This document shows, piece by piece, positions 52,502-61,353 of a stretch of 64,000 bases of DNA. Under the pieces are notes generated by a model. The model had not been told where the DNA came from, did not search any database, and saw only the letters and a program-made list of their open reading frames with translations. Location of the stretch: assembly GCA_963759375.1 (NCBI GenBank), contig CAVWYY010000001.1:124001-188000 (forward strand), in the 5' to 3' direction. Position 1 is the first letter of the stretch. Each line of letters begins with the position of its first letter. Position numbers and translations under genes: made by a program. The stretch is from DASSUW01 sp963759375. GTDB taxonomy: Bacteria > Actinomycetota > Thermoleophilia > Solirubrobacterales > Solirubrobacteraceae.

Positions 52502-55114
52502 GTGGCATCGGCCCCGACGTCTGTGAATGCGGCCTGGCCGCTGGTGGGTCGCGACGCGGAACTCGAGCACATCGCGCTCGCACGCGCCGACGTCGATTGC
52601 CACGGCATCGTGGTCAGCGCCGGGGCGGGGGTCGGCAAGTCCCGGCTCGCGCGCGAGGCGCACGCGGCGGCCGCGCGCGACGGCGCGCTGGTCGACTGGG
52701 TGCAGGCCACCAGCAGCGCCGCGGCCGTCCCGCTCGGCGCCTTCGCGGGCCTGCTGCCCGACGACGTGCGGTCGGACAACGCACTCGACCTGATGCGCCA
52801 CAGCACCGACACGCTGATCGAGCGGGCCAGCGGCCGGAGGATCGTGCTCGGCGTGGACGACGCCCAGTTGCTGGATCCGGTGTCGGCTGCGCTGGTGCTG
52901 CACCTCACCAACACCGCGAGCGCCTTCGTGATCGCCACCGTCCGGTCCGGCGAGCCGTGCCCGGACGCGATCGTCTCGCTCTGGAAGGACGCCGGCGCGC
53001 GGCGGATCGAGCTCGCGCGCCTCAGCGACGAGGCGGTCGCGACGCTGGTCGAGTCGGCGCTGGGCGGCCCGGTGGAGCAGGCGGCGCTGAACTGGGTGAT
53101 CGAGAGCAGTCAGGGCAACGCGCTCTACGTGCGCGAGCTCGTGCTCGCCGCGGTGGACGCCGGCACGCTCGCCGAGTCCCGCGGGCTGTGGCGGCTCAAC
53201 GGCAGGCCGGCGGTCAGCGCCTCGCTCGTCGATCTCGTCTCGCGGCGCATGGCCGGCCTCGGCGGCGCCGAGCGGGCGCCGCTCGAGCTACTGGCGATCG
53301 GCGAGCCGCTCGGCCTGACTGAGATTGCCGATATGACCGACTACGCCGCGCTCGTCGAGGTGGAGTCGCGCGGCCTCGTGGTGGTCGACGCCGGCGACTC
53401 GGTGCGGCTCGCGCACCCGCTCTACGGCGAGGTGCTGCGCCGCGAGCTGCCGGTGCTGCGCGCCCGCCGGCATCGGCTGCAGGTGGCGGAGGCGATCCAG
53501 CGGCGCGACCCGCTTACGCCCGGCGACGCGCTGCGCGTCGCCCGCCTGCTGCTCGACGCGGGGGCGACGATCCCGCAGGACCTGCTGGTCGACGCCGCGC
53601 GCGCCGCGAACCTGGCGGGCGACCCCGACCTTGGCGCGCAGCTCGCCCAGGCGGCGCTCGACCACGGCGCCGGGCTGCCGGCGGTGCTGACGCTGGCACG
53701 GGCGCACACCGTCCGCAAGCACTTCGCGCAGGCCGAGGACGTGCTGGCGGCGGCCGAGGGCCTCGTCGGGCCCGACGAGGACGGGATCGACTACCTCGAG
53801 CAGCGTGCCCACGTGCTGTTCTGGGGCCTGCACCGCGAGCAAGAGACGCGCGCACTCCTCGACGAGTCGCTGCGCTGGTCGGACGACCCGGAGTGGCGGC
53901 GCAAGCAGACGCCGGTGCGGCTCACGTACGCCGCGATCATCGACGGCTTCTCGGGATCGGTCGGCGCGCTCACCGAGCTGCTGGAGGAGCCGGAGCTCGA
54001 CGCGGTCACGCGCCTGATGGCCGAGCGCCGCCTCGCGCTGTCGCTGTTCTTCGCCGGCCGGACCACCGAGGCGCACGCGCTCGCGCGCCGGGTCCGCCCG
54101 ACGATCCCGCTGCGCGGCTACAGCGACGCCCTGGCGCTCGGCCTGTGGCGGCTGCTGGCGTTCGAGACAGGGGAGGACCTGGCGGGCTTCGACGCCTACA
54201 TGGGCCAGGTGATGCGCGAGGCGGTGCGCGCCAACGACCACGAGGCCGCCGGCCACGCCGCGTTCAGCCTCGGCTACACGCACTTCCTGGCCGGCCGCTA
54301 CCGCGACGCCGCGCGCTGGTATCAGGAGGCGGAGCTGCACTTCGAGCTCCAGGACACGTTCGGCACGCTGATCCACGTCCGCGCGTTGCGGGTGGGCATC
54401 GACTACTTCACCGGCGACCTGGCCGGCACCACCGCGTCGCTCGAGCGGCTGCACGAGACGCTCGCCGGGCGCGAGCCGCTGTCGAGCCAGGCGGCCTACG
54501 TCGCTCGTGCCGAGGGCTGGGGCGCTCGGGTGCACGGGGTCGCGGCCGCCTCCGAGCGCCTGCTGCGCGACGCGGCCGGGCTGTCCGACATGCCCGGCTA
54601 TGCCGCGCAGCTCCTGTACGAGGCGCTGCGCGCCGGCGCACCCGCCGCGGCGATCGCCGCCGAGCTGACCGGGCTTGCCGAGCGCTGCGACGGGCGGCTG
54701 ATGGCCGCCTACGTCGCGCACGCGGCGGCGCTCGCCGCCCGCGACGGCGAGGGGCTGCTCGCCGTCGCCGACGAGATGGCCGCGATCGGCGCGCTCGCAT
54801 ACGCGGTCGAGGCGGCGACGACAGCCGCGCGCGTGTTCCTCGAGGCCGGCAAGGACGACTCGGCGCGCCGCGCCGCGTCCCGCGTGCGCGAGCTCCACGT
54901 CGCCGGCCAGGGCACAGAGCCACCCGCCATCGACGGGCTCGACGGCGCGGCGATCCAGCTCACGTCGCGCGAGGCGCAGCTCGTCGAGCTCGCGCGCCGC
55001 GGCCTGTCGAACGCCGAGATCGCCGACCAGCTCGTGCTCTCGGTGCGCACGGTCGAGACGCACCTGTACCGCGCGATGCGCAAGCTCGGCGTCAGCGACC
55101 GGCACGATCTCTGA
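52502..55114 (+). CDS. LAL-family LuxR transcriptional regulator
   Basis: This large ATP-binding LuxR regulator (870 residues) has an AAA-type domain at the start (WPLVGRDAELEHIALARADV, Walker A in SAGAGVGKSRLARE, Walker B-like IVLGVDDAQLLDP). A long helical repeat region follows, then a C-terminal HTH (LTSREAQLVELARRGLSNAE, then SVRTVETHLYRAMRKLGVSD). The signal it senses is unknown. The promoter carries TACG element B, and element A lies in front of the exporter and hydrolase 3 kb away, so this protein is the best candidate to bind both. The start GTG was chosen to keep the first domain complete. Confidence 0.9.
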   Translation: MASAPTSVNAAWPLVGRDAELEHIALARADVDCHGIVVSAGAGVGKSRLAREAHAAAARDGALVDWVQATSSAAAVPLGAFAGLLPDDVRSDNALDLMRHSTDTLIERASGRRIVLGVDDAQLLDPVSAALVLHLTNTASAFVIATVRSGEPCPDAIVSLWKDAGARRIELARLSDEAVATLVESALGGPVEQAALNWVIESSQGNALYVRELVLAAVDAGTLAESRGLWRLNGRPAVSASLVDLVSRRMAGLGGAERAPLELLAIGEPLGLTEIADMTDYAALVEVESRGLVVVDAGDSVRLAHPLYGEVLRRELPVLRARRHRLQVAEAIQRRDPLTPGDALRVARLLLDAGATIPQDLLVDAARAANLAGDPDLGAQLAQAALDHGAGLPAVLTLARAHTVRKHFAQAEDVLAAAEGLVGPDEDGIDYLEQRAHVLFWGLHREQETRALLDESLRWSDDPEWRRKQTPVRLTYAAIIDGFSGSVGALTELLEEPELDAVTRLMAERRLALSLFFAGRTTEAHALARRVRPTIPLRGYSDALALGLWRLLAFETGEDLAGFDAYMGQVMREAVRANDHEAAGHAAFSLGYTHFLAGRYRDAARWYQEAELHFELQDTFGTLIHVRALRVGIDYFTGDLAGTTASLERLHETLAGREPLSSQAAYVARAEGWGARVHGVAAASERLLRDAAGLSDMPGYAAQLLYEALRAGAPAAAIAAELTGLAERCDGRLMAAYVAHAAALAARDGEGLLAVADEMAAIGALAYAVEAATTAARVFLEAGKDDSARRAASRVRELHVAGQGTEPPAIDGLDGAAIQLTSREAQLVELARRGLSNAEIADQLVLSVRTVETHLYRAMRKLGVSDRHDL

Positions 55115-55171
55115 GTTTGCGGCCCGTGAGCGGCGCTGGTCTAATCGTCAGAGGCGAACAGGAGGCTCGGA

Positions 55172-55654
55172 GTGTCTGAGGAGCGGATGGTTGAGCTGGT
55201 CCAGGAGGCGCTCGCCGAGCGCGGGATCGACGAGCCGGTGGTCGCCGCCGGCCAGTTGAACCCACGCGGCCACGTCGGGGGCCTGTTCGCGGGTGGGTTC
55301 ATCGGCGGCGACGCGGGCGACGCGGTCGGCGGCCTCGCGGGGAGCATCGGCACGGGCGTGGGCTCCTTGGCCGGGATGAAGGCCGTGGACGCGGCATCGG
55401 GGATGCCCGGGACGATGCTGGTCGGCGTGACGGATACCACCGTGTACGGCTGGGACTCGCGGAGCCGGAGCAAGGCGCCCGGGCCGCTCGTGTTCGAGGT
55501 CCCGCGCGCCAGGCTGACCGTGAAGGTCCACAAGCGAGTGAACGTGCGCGTGCTCGAGCTGATCGACGAGGCCAGCGGATCGCGCATCGAGCTCGAGGGC
55601 AACCGCGTCCCGGTCACGCACTCGAAGGACGTCATCCACGCGCTCAGCGGCTGA
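55172..55654 (+). CDS. Conserved hypothetical protein with glycine-rich segment
   Basis: The protein (160 residues) starts with a short helix (MVELVQEALAERGIDEPVVA), continues with a glycine-rich, weakly hydrophobic stretch (VGGLFAGGFIGGDAGDAVGG) and ends in a soluble beta-rich half (TMLVGVTDTTVYGWDSRSRS, LTVKVHKRVNVRVLELIDE). The glycine stretch could insert in or lie on a membrane. I do not recognise the family. The GTG at 55172 has a strong AGGAGG upstream with good spacing, which fixes the start. It is separated from the LuxR gene by 57 bases. Confidence 0.72.
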   Translation: MSEERMVELVQEALAERGIDEPVVAAGQLNPRGHVGGLFAGGFIGGDAGDAVGGLAGSIGTGVGSLAGMKAVDAASGMPGTMLVGVTDTTVYGWDSRSRSKAPGPLVFEVPRARLTVKVHKRVNVRVLELIDEASGSRIELEGNRVPVTHSKDVIHALSG

Positions 55655-55705
55655 CGGTCAGAAGCCGCGTGCGCAGGCCGCTCGCCGTGATCGCTGAGCG
55701 CCGCA

Positions 55706-56551
55706 TCAGGGCCGCCGGATCACGACGTCGCCGGCGACCGTGCGCGCCCGGACCTCGACCTTCTCGGCCGACTCGCCGGGCGCCTCGGCGGCCGCGAGCG
55801 CGTTGTGCACGCGCCCCGCGGACGCGCGCACGTCGAGCCACGCGGCGGTGCCCTCGCGGATGCCGACCTCGACGTCGCCGAGCTTGGTCTCGAGCACGGC
55901 CGCGCCGCGCACCGCGTCGCCCAGCCGCACGTCGCCGTTCGCGGACTTCGCGGCCACGCTCGCCTGCGCGACGTCGATCGCGATGTTCCCGTTGGCCGCG
56001 CTGACCCGCAGGTCGCCGCGGGCGGTGCCGACCCACGTGTCGCCGTTGGAGTTGCGGACCACGGCGCTGTCGTCGAGCTCGCTCACCCGGATCTCGCCCG
56101 AGCCGCTGGTCACGTCGGCGTGGCGGGTGGCGCGGTCGACGGTGATGTCGCCGATCCCGGTCTTGATGCTCAGCGTCCCGGCCTCGTCCACGCGGACGCG
56201 GCCAAGGCCGGTCTTGAGCCGGCACTCGCCGAGCGGGCCGTCGCACGTGAAGTCGGCCATCGCGGCGTCGCCGTGCACATTCGAGCCGGTGGGCAGCTCG
56301 ACGGTGACGTTGACCGAGCCGCCGTTGGTGCGAGGGAGCCAGGAGCGGAGCTTCGGGGCCTTGACGAGCAGCTTGCCGTTCGCGTACTCCACGCGCGTCT
56401 GCTCGGCGGCGCGGCGGTCGTCGTCGCTGCCGGTGTCGGTCGGCTCGACCGAGATTGCCGTGGTCGTGCGCTCGGCGGCGGTGATGCGGACGTCGCCGGC
56501 GACCACGTCGATCGTGGCCGTGATCGGTTCGGGGGTGTCGAAGGTAGGCAT
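55706..56551 (-). CDS. DUF4097 beta-helix protein
   Basis: The protein (281 residues) is a repetitive beta structure of the DUF4097 (putative adhesin) type. Short strand repeats alternate S-G-D/N-G turns with hydrophobic strands, for example LSIKTGIGDITVDRATRHAD, VTSGSGEIRVSEL and VAAKSANGDVRLGDAVRGAA. It has no signal peptide, so it is probably cytosolic. The ATG at 56551 follows AGGAG. It lies 26 bases behind the ribbon-helix-helix gene and is probably in its operon, sharing its operator at 57059-57115. Confidence 0.85.
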   Translation of the reverse strand: MPTFDTPEPITATIDVVAGDVRITAAERTTTAISVEPTDTGSDDDRRAAEQTRVEYANGKLLVKAPKLRSWLPRTNGGSVNVTVELPTGSNVHGDAAMADFTCDGPLGECRLKTGLGRVRVDEAGTLSIKTGIGDITVDRATRHADVTSGSGEIRVSELDDSAVVRNSNGDTWVGTARGDLRVSAANGNIAIDVAQASVAAKSANGDVRLGDAVRGAAVLETKLGDVEVGIREGTAAWLDVRASAGRVHNALAAAEAPGESAEKVEVRARTVAGDVVIRRP

Positions 56552-56577
56552 GGGGAGGGTTCTCCTAGGGATCGTGT

Positions 56578-57060
56578 TCAGCGCACCCAGCCGGTGTAGG
56601 CCTGGCCGTAGCGGCCGGACCGGGCACGCGGCTCGGTGGTGCCGCTCGCCAGCGCCGTACCGACGGCGCGGACGAGCCAGGCGTTGACGGACATCCGCTC
56701 GCGGCTCGCCGCCTGCTCGACGCCGGCCTTGAGCTGCTCGGGCAGCCTGAGGTTGATGCGGGTCATCTCGCCTTCGTCGACCTCGATCGGGGCGGGCGGC
56801 TCCGGCGGCTCGTCGGCGGGCGCCGGGGTGACGGCGAACTCGGGCTCGCCGCCGCGCAGTCGCAGCTCGGCCGAGCCCGGGGCGAGCTCGCGCGTGATCT
56901 CGTCGGCCGCGGCCGACAGCGCATCGAGCAGCGTGAGCCGGATCCCCGACTCGAGCGGCGCGGTGAGGCGCTCGGCGAGCGCACGCGACTCGTCGCCGCC
57001 CGCTTCGGCGGCCACCGCCAGCTCGCGCCGGAGGTTCTCTACATAGGGCGTGAGGTCCAT
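56578..57060 (-). CDS. Ribbon-helix-helix DNA-binding protein
   Basis: The protein (160 residues) has an N-terminal helical region of about 65 residues, an acidic proline-rich linker (PAPADEPPEPPAPIEVDEGE) and a C-terminal ribbon-helix-helix (MTRINLRLPEQLKAGVEQAA, then MSVNAWLVRAVGTAL) as in antitoxin and CopG-type repressors. The beta-strand TRINLRL should read DNA as a dimer. Three direct repeats and one inverted copy of ATGGCAYCAC cover its own start region with helical spacing, strongly suggesting autoregulation. No toxin-like gene is adjacent; the partner is a DUF4097 protein, a pairing that recurs in actinobacteria. Confidence 0.87.
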   Translation of the reverse strand: MDLTPYVENLRRELAVAAEAGGDESRALAERLTAPLESGIRLTLLDALSAAADEITRELAPGSAELRLRGGEPEFAVTPAPADEPPEPPAPIEVDEGEMTRINLRLPEQLKAGVEQAASRERMSVNAWLVRAVGTALASGTTEPRARSGRYGQAYTGWVR

Positions 57061-57115
57061 AGTGGCGCCAGTATGGCATCACTATGGCACCACTTCAACC
57101 TCACGATGGCATCAC
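57059..57115. promoter_or_regulatory. Phased operator of the ribbon-helix-helix gene
   Basis: ATGGCATCAC (57073-57082), ATGGCACCAC (57084-57093) and ATGGCATCAC (57106-57115) are direct repeats 11 and 22 bp apart, that is one and two helical turns. An inverted copy at 57059-57070 pairs with the first to make ATAGTGGCGCCA-GTA-TGGCATCACTAT. The array covers the ATG at 57060 and reaches into the last bases of kup. This is the form expected for cooperative binding of a ribbon-helix-helix repressor. Confidence 0.75.
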
Positions 57116-59016
57116 ACCTCGATGCGCGACCCCATGATCACCGTTCTGTCGCGCGGCAGGACGAAGTACTCGGCGGCATCGGCGGTGATCCGCGAGGTGG
57201 CCAGGAACAGGTTCTTGCGCCACCGCGGCATGTCCGGCGTGTCGCCGCGGCACAGCTCGATCGTCGAGAGGAAGTACGACGCCTCGTCGACCTCGAGCGG
57301 CGACTCGATGTCGGCCTTCTCGATCTGCCGCAGCAGCGCGGGCACGTCCGGGCGGTCCATGTAGCCGAAGCGAGCCGTCGCGTGGGTGATCCCGTCGTCC
57401 TTGTAGCCGAGATCGTCGATCACGAGGCGGTCCTTGTGCGGCGCCCGCGGCACGCTGAGCATCTCGATCGACAGGATCACGACGTGCTCGTTGAGCGCGT
57501 GCAGGTGCTCGACGCTCGCGCGCATCGCCAGCGGGGCGGTCACCTTGTCGCGGTTCAGGAACACCGCCGTCCCCGGTACGCGTGCCACCTGCGGGTCGCG
57601 CACCTGCAGCTCGTCGATGAACGCGCGCAGCGGGCCCTCCTCGCGCTCGCGGCGCGCGGTGACGATCGCGCGCCCGCGCTGCCAGTTGGTGAGCACGGTG
57701 TACGCGGTGATGGCGATCAGCAGCGGCAGCCACGCACCGTGCGTGAGCTTGGTCAGGTTCGCCGCGAGGAACAGCAGGTCGACCGTCAGCAGCGGCACGG
57801 CCCCGAGGAGCACGAGCCACAGCGGCCGTCCCCACTGGTGGCGGACGATGTAGAAGAACACCAGCGTGGTGATCGTGATCGTGCCGGTGACCGCCATGCC
57901 GAACGCGAACGCCAGCGCGGCCGAGGACTCGAACGCGAACACCAGCGTGAGCACCGAGACCATCAGCAGCCAGTTGATCCACGGCACGTAGATCTGACCG
58001 TGGGCCTCCTCGGACGTGTGGACGATCCGCAGCCGCGGCAGGTAGCCGAGCTGGACCGCCTGGCTCGCCACGGAGAACGCGCCGGTGATCACCGCCTGTG
58101 ACGCGATCACGGTCGCCGCCGTGGCGATGAAGACCAGCGGCCAGCGCCCCCAGTCCGGGACGAGCAGGAAGAACGGGCTGCTGATGTTGCGGGGGTCGTC
58201 GAGGATCAGCGCGCCCTGGCCGAGGTAGCTCAGGATGCAGGCCGGGAACACGAGCAGCAGCCACGCGCGCGTGATCGGCGAGCGGCCGAAGTGGCCGAGG
58301 TCCGCGTACAGCGCCTCGGCGCCGGTGACCGCCAGCACCACCGCCGCGAGCGCGAAGAACGCCGTCGAGAAATCGCTGAAGAAGAAGTCGAGCGCGTACG
58401 TCGGCGACAGCGCCTCGAGCACCTCCGGCCGGACGGCGATGCCGCCGATGCCGCACGCCGCGATCGTGAGGAACCAGACCAGCATCACCGGCCCGAAGAC
58501 CCCGCCGACCCGTGCCGTGCCGAACCGCTGGACGAGGAACAGCGCGACGATGATCGCGGCGGTGATCGGGACGATCAGGTGATCGAGCGACGGCTCGGCC
58601 ACCTTCAGGCCCTCCACCGCCGAGAGCACCGAGATCGCCGGCGTGATCATGCTGTCGCCCAGGAACAGCGAGGCGCCGAAGATCCCCAGCGCCGCCAGCG
58701 CCGCCTTCGTCCGCGCCCCGCCCCGCACGCCGCCCCGGCGAAGGAGCGTGATCAACGCCATGATGCCGCCCTCGCCGTGGTTGTCGGCGCGCAAGACGAG
58801 CAGCACGTACGTGACCGTGACGATGATCGTCACCGACCAGAAGATCAGCGACACGATGCCGAACAGGTGGTCGGTGGTGGCCGCCACCGGATGCGGGTCG
58901 TCGGGGCTGAACACCGTCTGGACCGTGTAGATCGGGCTGGTCCCGATGTCGCCGAACACGACGCCGAGCGCGCCGAGGATCAGGGCGCCGCGGGCGTGGG
59001 ACCTGGTGCTGCTCAC
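57112..59016 (-). CDS. kup: Kup-family potassium uptake protein
   Basis: This K+/H+ symporter (634 residues) has about twelve membrane helices and a C-terminal cytosolic domain. Family signatures include GALGVVFGDIGTSPIYTVQT, ADNHGEGGIMALITLL, GASLFLGDSMITPAISVLSA, GAEALYADLGHFGRSPI and GTAVFLNRDKVTAPLAM. The GTG at 59016 begins right before the conserved start. Its stop lies inside the third repeat of the operator belonging to the downstream RHH gene. With the K+ channel and antiporter earlier in the window it adds to a notable set of potassium systems. No c-di-AMP riboswitch is visible in the short upstream region. Confidence 0.94.
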   Translation of the reverse strand: MSSTRSHARGALILGALGVVFGDIGTSPIYTVQTVFSPDDPHPVAATTDHLFGIVSLIFWSVTIIVTVTYVLLVLRADNHGEGGIMALITLLRRGGVRGGARTKAALAALGIFGASLFLGDSMITPAISVLSAVEGLKVAEPSLDHLIVPITAAIIVALFLVQRFGTARVGGVFGPVMLVWFLTIAACGIGGIAVRPEVLEALSPTYALDFFFSDFSTAFFALAAVVLAVTGAEALYADLGHFGRSPITRAWLLLVFPACILSYLGQGALILDDPRNISSPFFLLVPDWGRWPLVFIATAATVIASQAVITGAFSVASQAVQLGYLPRLRIVHTSEEAHGQIYVPWINWLLMVSVLTLVFAFESSAALAFAFGMAVTGTITITTLVFFYIVRHQWGRPLWLVLLGAVPLLTVDLLFLAANLTKLTHGAWLPLLIAITAYTVLTNWQRGRAIVTARREREEGPLRAFIDELQVRDPQVARVPGTAVFLNRDKVTAPLAMRASVEHLHALNEHVVILSIEMLSVPRAPHKDRLVIDDLGYKDDGITHATARFGYMDRPDVPALLRQIEKADIESPLEVDEASYFLSTIELCRGDTPDMPRWRKNLFLATSRITADAAEYFVLPRDRTVIMGSRIEV

Positions 59017-59112
59017 GCCGGGACTATGACGTGCCCGGTCAATTTCGGCTGACACTCTCCGACCTCGGCCTCCATCGCGCGTTTCCCATGCGTGCTTCCA
59101 CCCGAAGAGCGA

Positions 59113-59751
59113 ATGGCGCGGCTCGCGGCCGAGGTCGCCGGTGCTCCCAGCCCCAGGGCTGCGCTGCGCAGGCTCGGCGAGCTGCGGCAGGAGATCGACG
59201 CGTTCGAGCGCAGGCAGGTCGCGCGCGCCCTCGCCGACGGTGCCGCGTACGCCGCGATCGCGCGGGATCTGGGGCTCTCGCGGCAGGCCGTCCACCGGCG
59301 CTTCCGAGGCCTGGCGACCGAGGAGCTGCCGCTGCGGATGACCCCCGAGGCCCGCCGCGTCCTGCAGGATGCGCGCGACGAGGCGACGGCGCTGCGCGCC
59401 GACCAGCTCGGGAGCGAGCACGTGCTGATCGCGGCGCTGCGTGCCGACGTCCCGGCCGCCGGCGTGCTGCGGGAGGCCGGGGTGTCGCTGGACCGCGCTC
59501 GCATGCAGGTGGACGGGATGTCCCCGCGCGGCCGGCTGTTCCCGCGCGGGGCTGAGGTCTCGATGGAGCCGCGTGCGGTCCTGGCCGCGGCGGCTGACGC
59601 GGCGCGGGCGCGCCGCAGCCAGAGCATCGATCCCGAGGACCTGATCCTTGCGGCGCTGGCCGATCCTGACGGGGGCGCGCGACGCACGCTGCGGGCGATC
59701 GGGGTGGATCCGGACGAGATCGTCGCCGGACTCGCCGCCCGCGTCGCCTGA
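59113..59751 (+). CDS. HTH protein with two Clp N-terminal repeats
   Basis: The protein (212 residues) has an N-terminal helix-turn-helix (YAAIARDLGLSRQAVHRRFR). Two ClpC/ClpA-type N-domain repeats follow: MTPEARRVLQDARDEATALR with LGSEHVLIAALRADVPAAGV, and MEPRAVLAAAADAARARRSQ with IDPEDLILAALADPDGGARR. There is no AAA ATPase, so this is not a chaperone but may link a Clp-type ligand-binding domain (which binds substrates or phospho-arginine in ClpC) to DNA binding. The start at ATG 59113 is preferred; a GTG at 59092 would add seven residues. It diverges from kup. Confidence 0.82.
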   Translation: MARLAAEVAGAPSPRAALRRLGELRQEIDAFERRQVARALADGAAYAAIARDLGLSRQAVHRRFRGLATEELPLRMTPEARRVLQDARDEATALRADQLGSEHVLIAALRADVPAAGVLREAGVSLDRARMQVDGMSPRGRLFPRGAEVSMEPRAVLAAAADAARARRSQSIDPEDLILAALADPDGGARRTLRAIGVDPDEIVAGLAARVA

Positions 59752-59752
59752 G

Positions 59753-60316
59753 TCAGACCTCGACGGTGCGGGTGCCGCCGCTCGTGTGGACGACGAGCTC
59801 GAACACCGCGCCGTTGCGGTACCGGGCGGCGGGCACGCGGAACAGCAGCATCCGGCCCCCGGCCGCGAGGTTGTCGGCGGACGCGTCGTCCCGCGGGACG
59901 GTCTTGCCCGGCGGGATCGTGGCGGGCCGGTAGACGTACGGATTCGACGCGGGCATCGGGATCGGGTGGTAGGTGGTCCCGTCGTCGTCCCGCAGCTCGA
60001 TGCGGGCGGCGCTCGGCATCGGCGTGCGCGAGGGGTTGGTGACGGTGAGGAAGCTGCCGAACAGGATCTGGCCGTGCGGCAGGTGGCGGTAGCGCGCGGG
60101 GAGCCCGCGGGTGATGGCCGCGTCGACCGGGTTCGCGGGACGGATGGGACGGCCGACGACCACGTGGTAGTCGAGGTCGCCGATGTCGGCCTGCGTGTAG
60201 TTCGGCGGCGCCGCGTGGGCCGCGTTCTCCGTGGCGAGGAGCACGGCGAGGGCCACGAGGCCGGCGACGCCACAACCGATGAGCATTCGAAAGATCCAGC
60301 CGAGGGGGAGGTCCAT
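59753..60316 (-). CDS. Membrane-anchored or secreted conserved protein
   Basis: One hydrophobic helix (MLIGCGVAGLVALAVLLATE, about residues 11-30) is followed by AHAAPP, which could be a signal cleavage site. An extracytoplasmic beta-rich domain follows, with IGDLDYHVVVGRPIRPANPV, ARYRHLPHGQILFGSFLTVT and FRVPAARYRNGAVFELVVHT. The pattern recurs as a conserved hypothetical family in soil actinobacteria, without known function. The cysteine at about residue 15 is not in a good lipobox. It stands alone, ending two bases from the convergent Clp-N/HTH gene. Confidence 0.7.
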   Translation of the reverse strand: MDLPLGWIFRMLIGCGVAGLVALAVLLATENAAHAAPPNYTQADIGDLDYHVVVGRPIRPANPVDAAITRGLPARYRHLPHGQILFGSFLTVTNPSRTPMPSAARIELRDDDGTTYHPIPMPASNPYVYRPATIPPGKTVPRDDASADNLAAGGRMLLFRVPAARYRNGAVFELVVHTSGGTRTVEV

Positions 60317-60388
60317 GCCTGAGATGGTGGGGCGCGCGGGGGCGTGCCGCGATCGGCCGACCGGACGACGTCCGGCTGACCGGGGCTG

Positions 60389-61213
60389 TCATCCGTTCGG
60401 CTGAGCGGCGAGCCAGCGGCGCAGCTCGTCGGCCAGCGCGACCGGCGCGTCCTGCTGCATCAGGTGGCCGGCGCCGTCGACGAGCCGGAGCGTGGCCGGC
60501 GGGATCAGCTCGCACAGGCGCTCCGCGACGGCGGGCTCGATCCAGGCGTCGTCGCGACCCCAGACGATCCGCACTGGAATCTCGATCGACCCCAGGCGCT
60601 CCTCGATCTCCGCGAGGAAGCGCTGGTCGGTCTGCTCGATCTGCCGGTAGAACGCGGGCTTGCCCTCCGGCCCCAGCCACGGCGCGACGAGCCCGTCGAG
60701 CACGTCGGCGCGCAGGCCGCGATGGCTGGCGCCCTGGATGTAGGCCCGCAGGATCGCCTCGTGGATGTAGTCCGGCAGCTCGGCCATCAGCCCGGGGTGG
60801 CCCTGGACGAACCGGAAGAACGGCGATCCCGTCGGCGGGATCGCGACGACATCCACGAGCAGCAGCGAGCGGTAGGCGGCGCCGTGCAGCAGATGCGCGC
60901 GTAGCGAGACCGCGCCGCCGAAGTCGTGGGCGATCACGTGCGGACGGTCGAGACCCCACTCGCCGACGAGGTCGGCGAGCAGCTCGCCCTGCACGCCGAG
61001 GTCGACCGGATGGTCGCCCTGCTTCGACGACGCGCCGTAGCCCGGCATGTCCCACAGGTGCACAGTGTGGTCGCGGCACAGCGTCTCCGCGAACGGCCGC
61101 CAGATCGCCGACGAGAACGGCGTCCCGTGGCACATGACGACTGCGGGCCCGGAGCCGATCCGCTCCCAGGCTACCGCCCGTCCCCGCCAGTTAAAACGTT
61201 CCTGAGGAGCCAT
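60389..61213 (-). CDS. Alpha/beta hydrolase with Asp nucleophile
   Basis: This cytosolic enzyme (274 residues) has the oxyanion motif VVMCHGTPFSSAIWRPF, the nucleophile elbow HVIAHDFGGAVSLRAHLL with Asp instead of Ser, and a C-terminal His in LRLVDGAGHLMQQDAP, with an acid in IVWGRDDAWIEP. An Asp nucleophile is typical of epoxide hydrolases, haloalkane and haloacid dehalogenase-like members. The Trp that follows the Asp in haloalkane dehalogenases is Phe here, so epoxide-hydrolase-like activity seems more likely. The gene stands alone, 140 bases from the divergent metalloprotease gene. Confidence 0.88.
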   Translation of the reverse strand: MAPQERFNWRGRAVAWERIGSGPAVVMCHGTPFSSAIWRPFAETLCRDHTVHLWDMPGYGASSKQGDHPVDLGVQGELLADLVGEWGLDRPHVIAHDFGGAVSLRAHLLHGAAYRSLLLVDVVAIPPTGSPFFRFVQGHPGLMAELPDYIHEAILRAYIQGASHRGLRADVLDGLVAPWLGPEGKPAFYRQIEQTDQRFLAEIEERLGSIEIPVRIVWGRDDAWIEPAVAERLCELIPPATLRLVDGAGHLMQQDAPVALADELRRWLAAQPNG

Positions 61214-61353
61214 CGCGCAACGGTATCCTTAGGTGCGAAGGGAAGTATCCCGTCGGCCGGCTTCGTCAACACGGTGCCCAGCGCCCGGAGCCGGCGGCCC
61301 GACAAGGGTGGAGAAACCTTCGACTGATCACCACGACCAGCCGGAGTTTCGAC

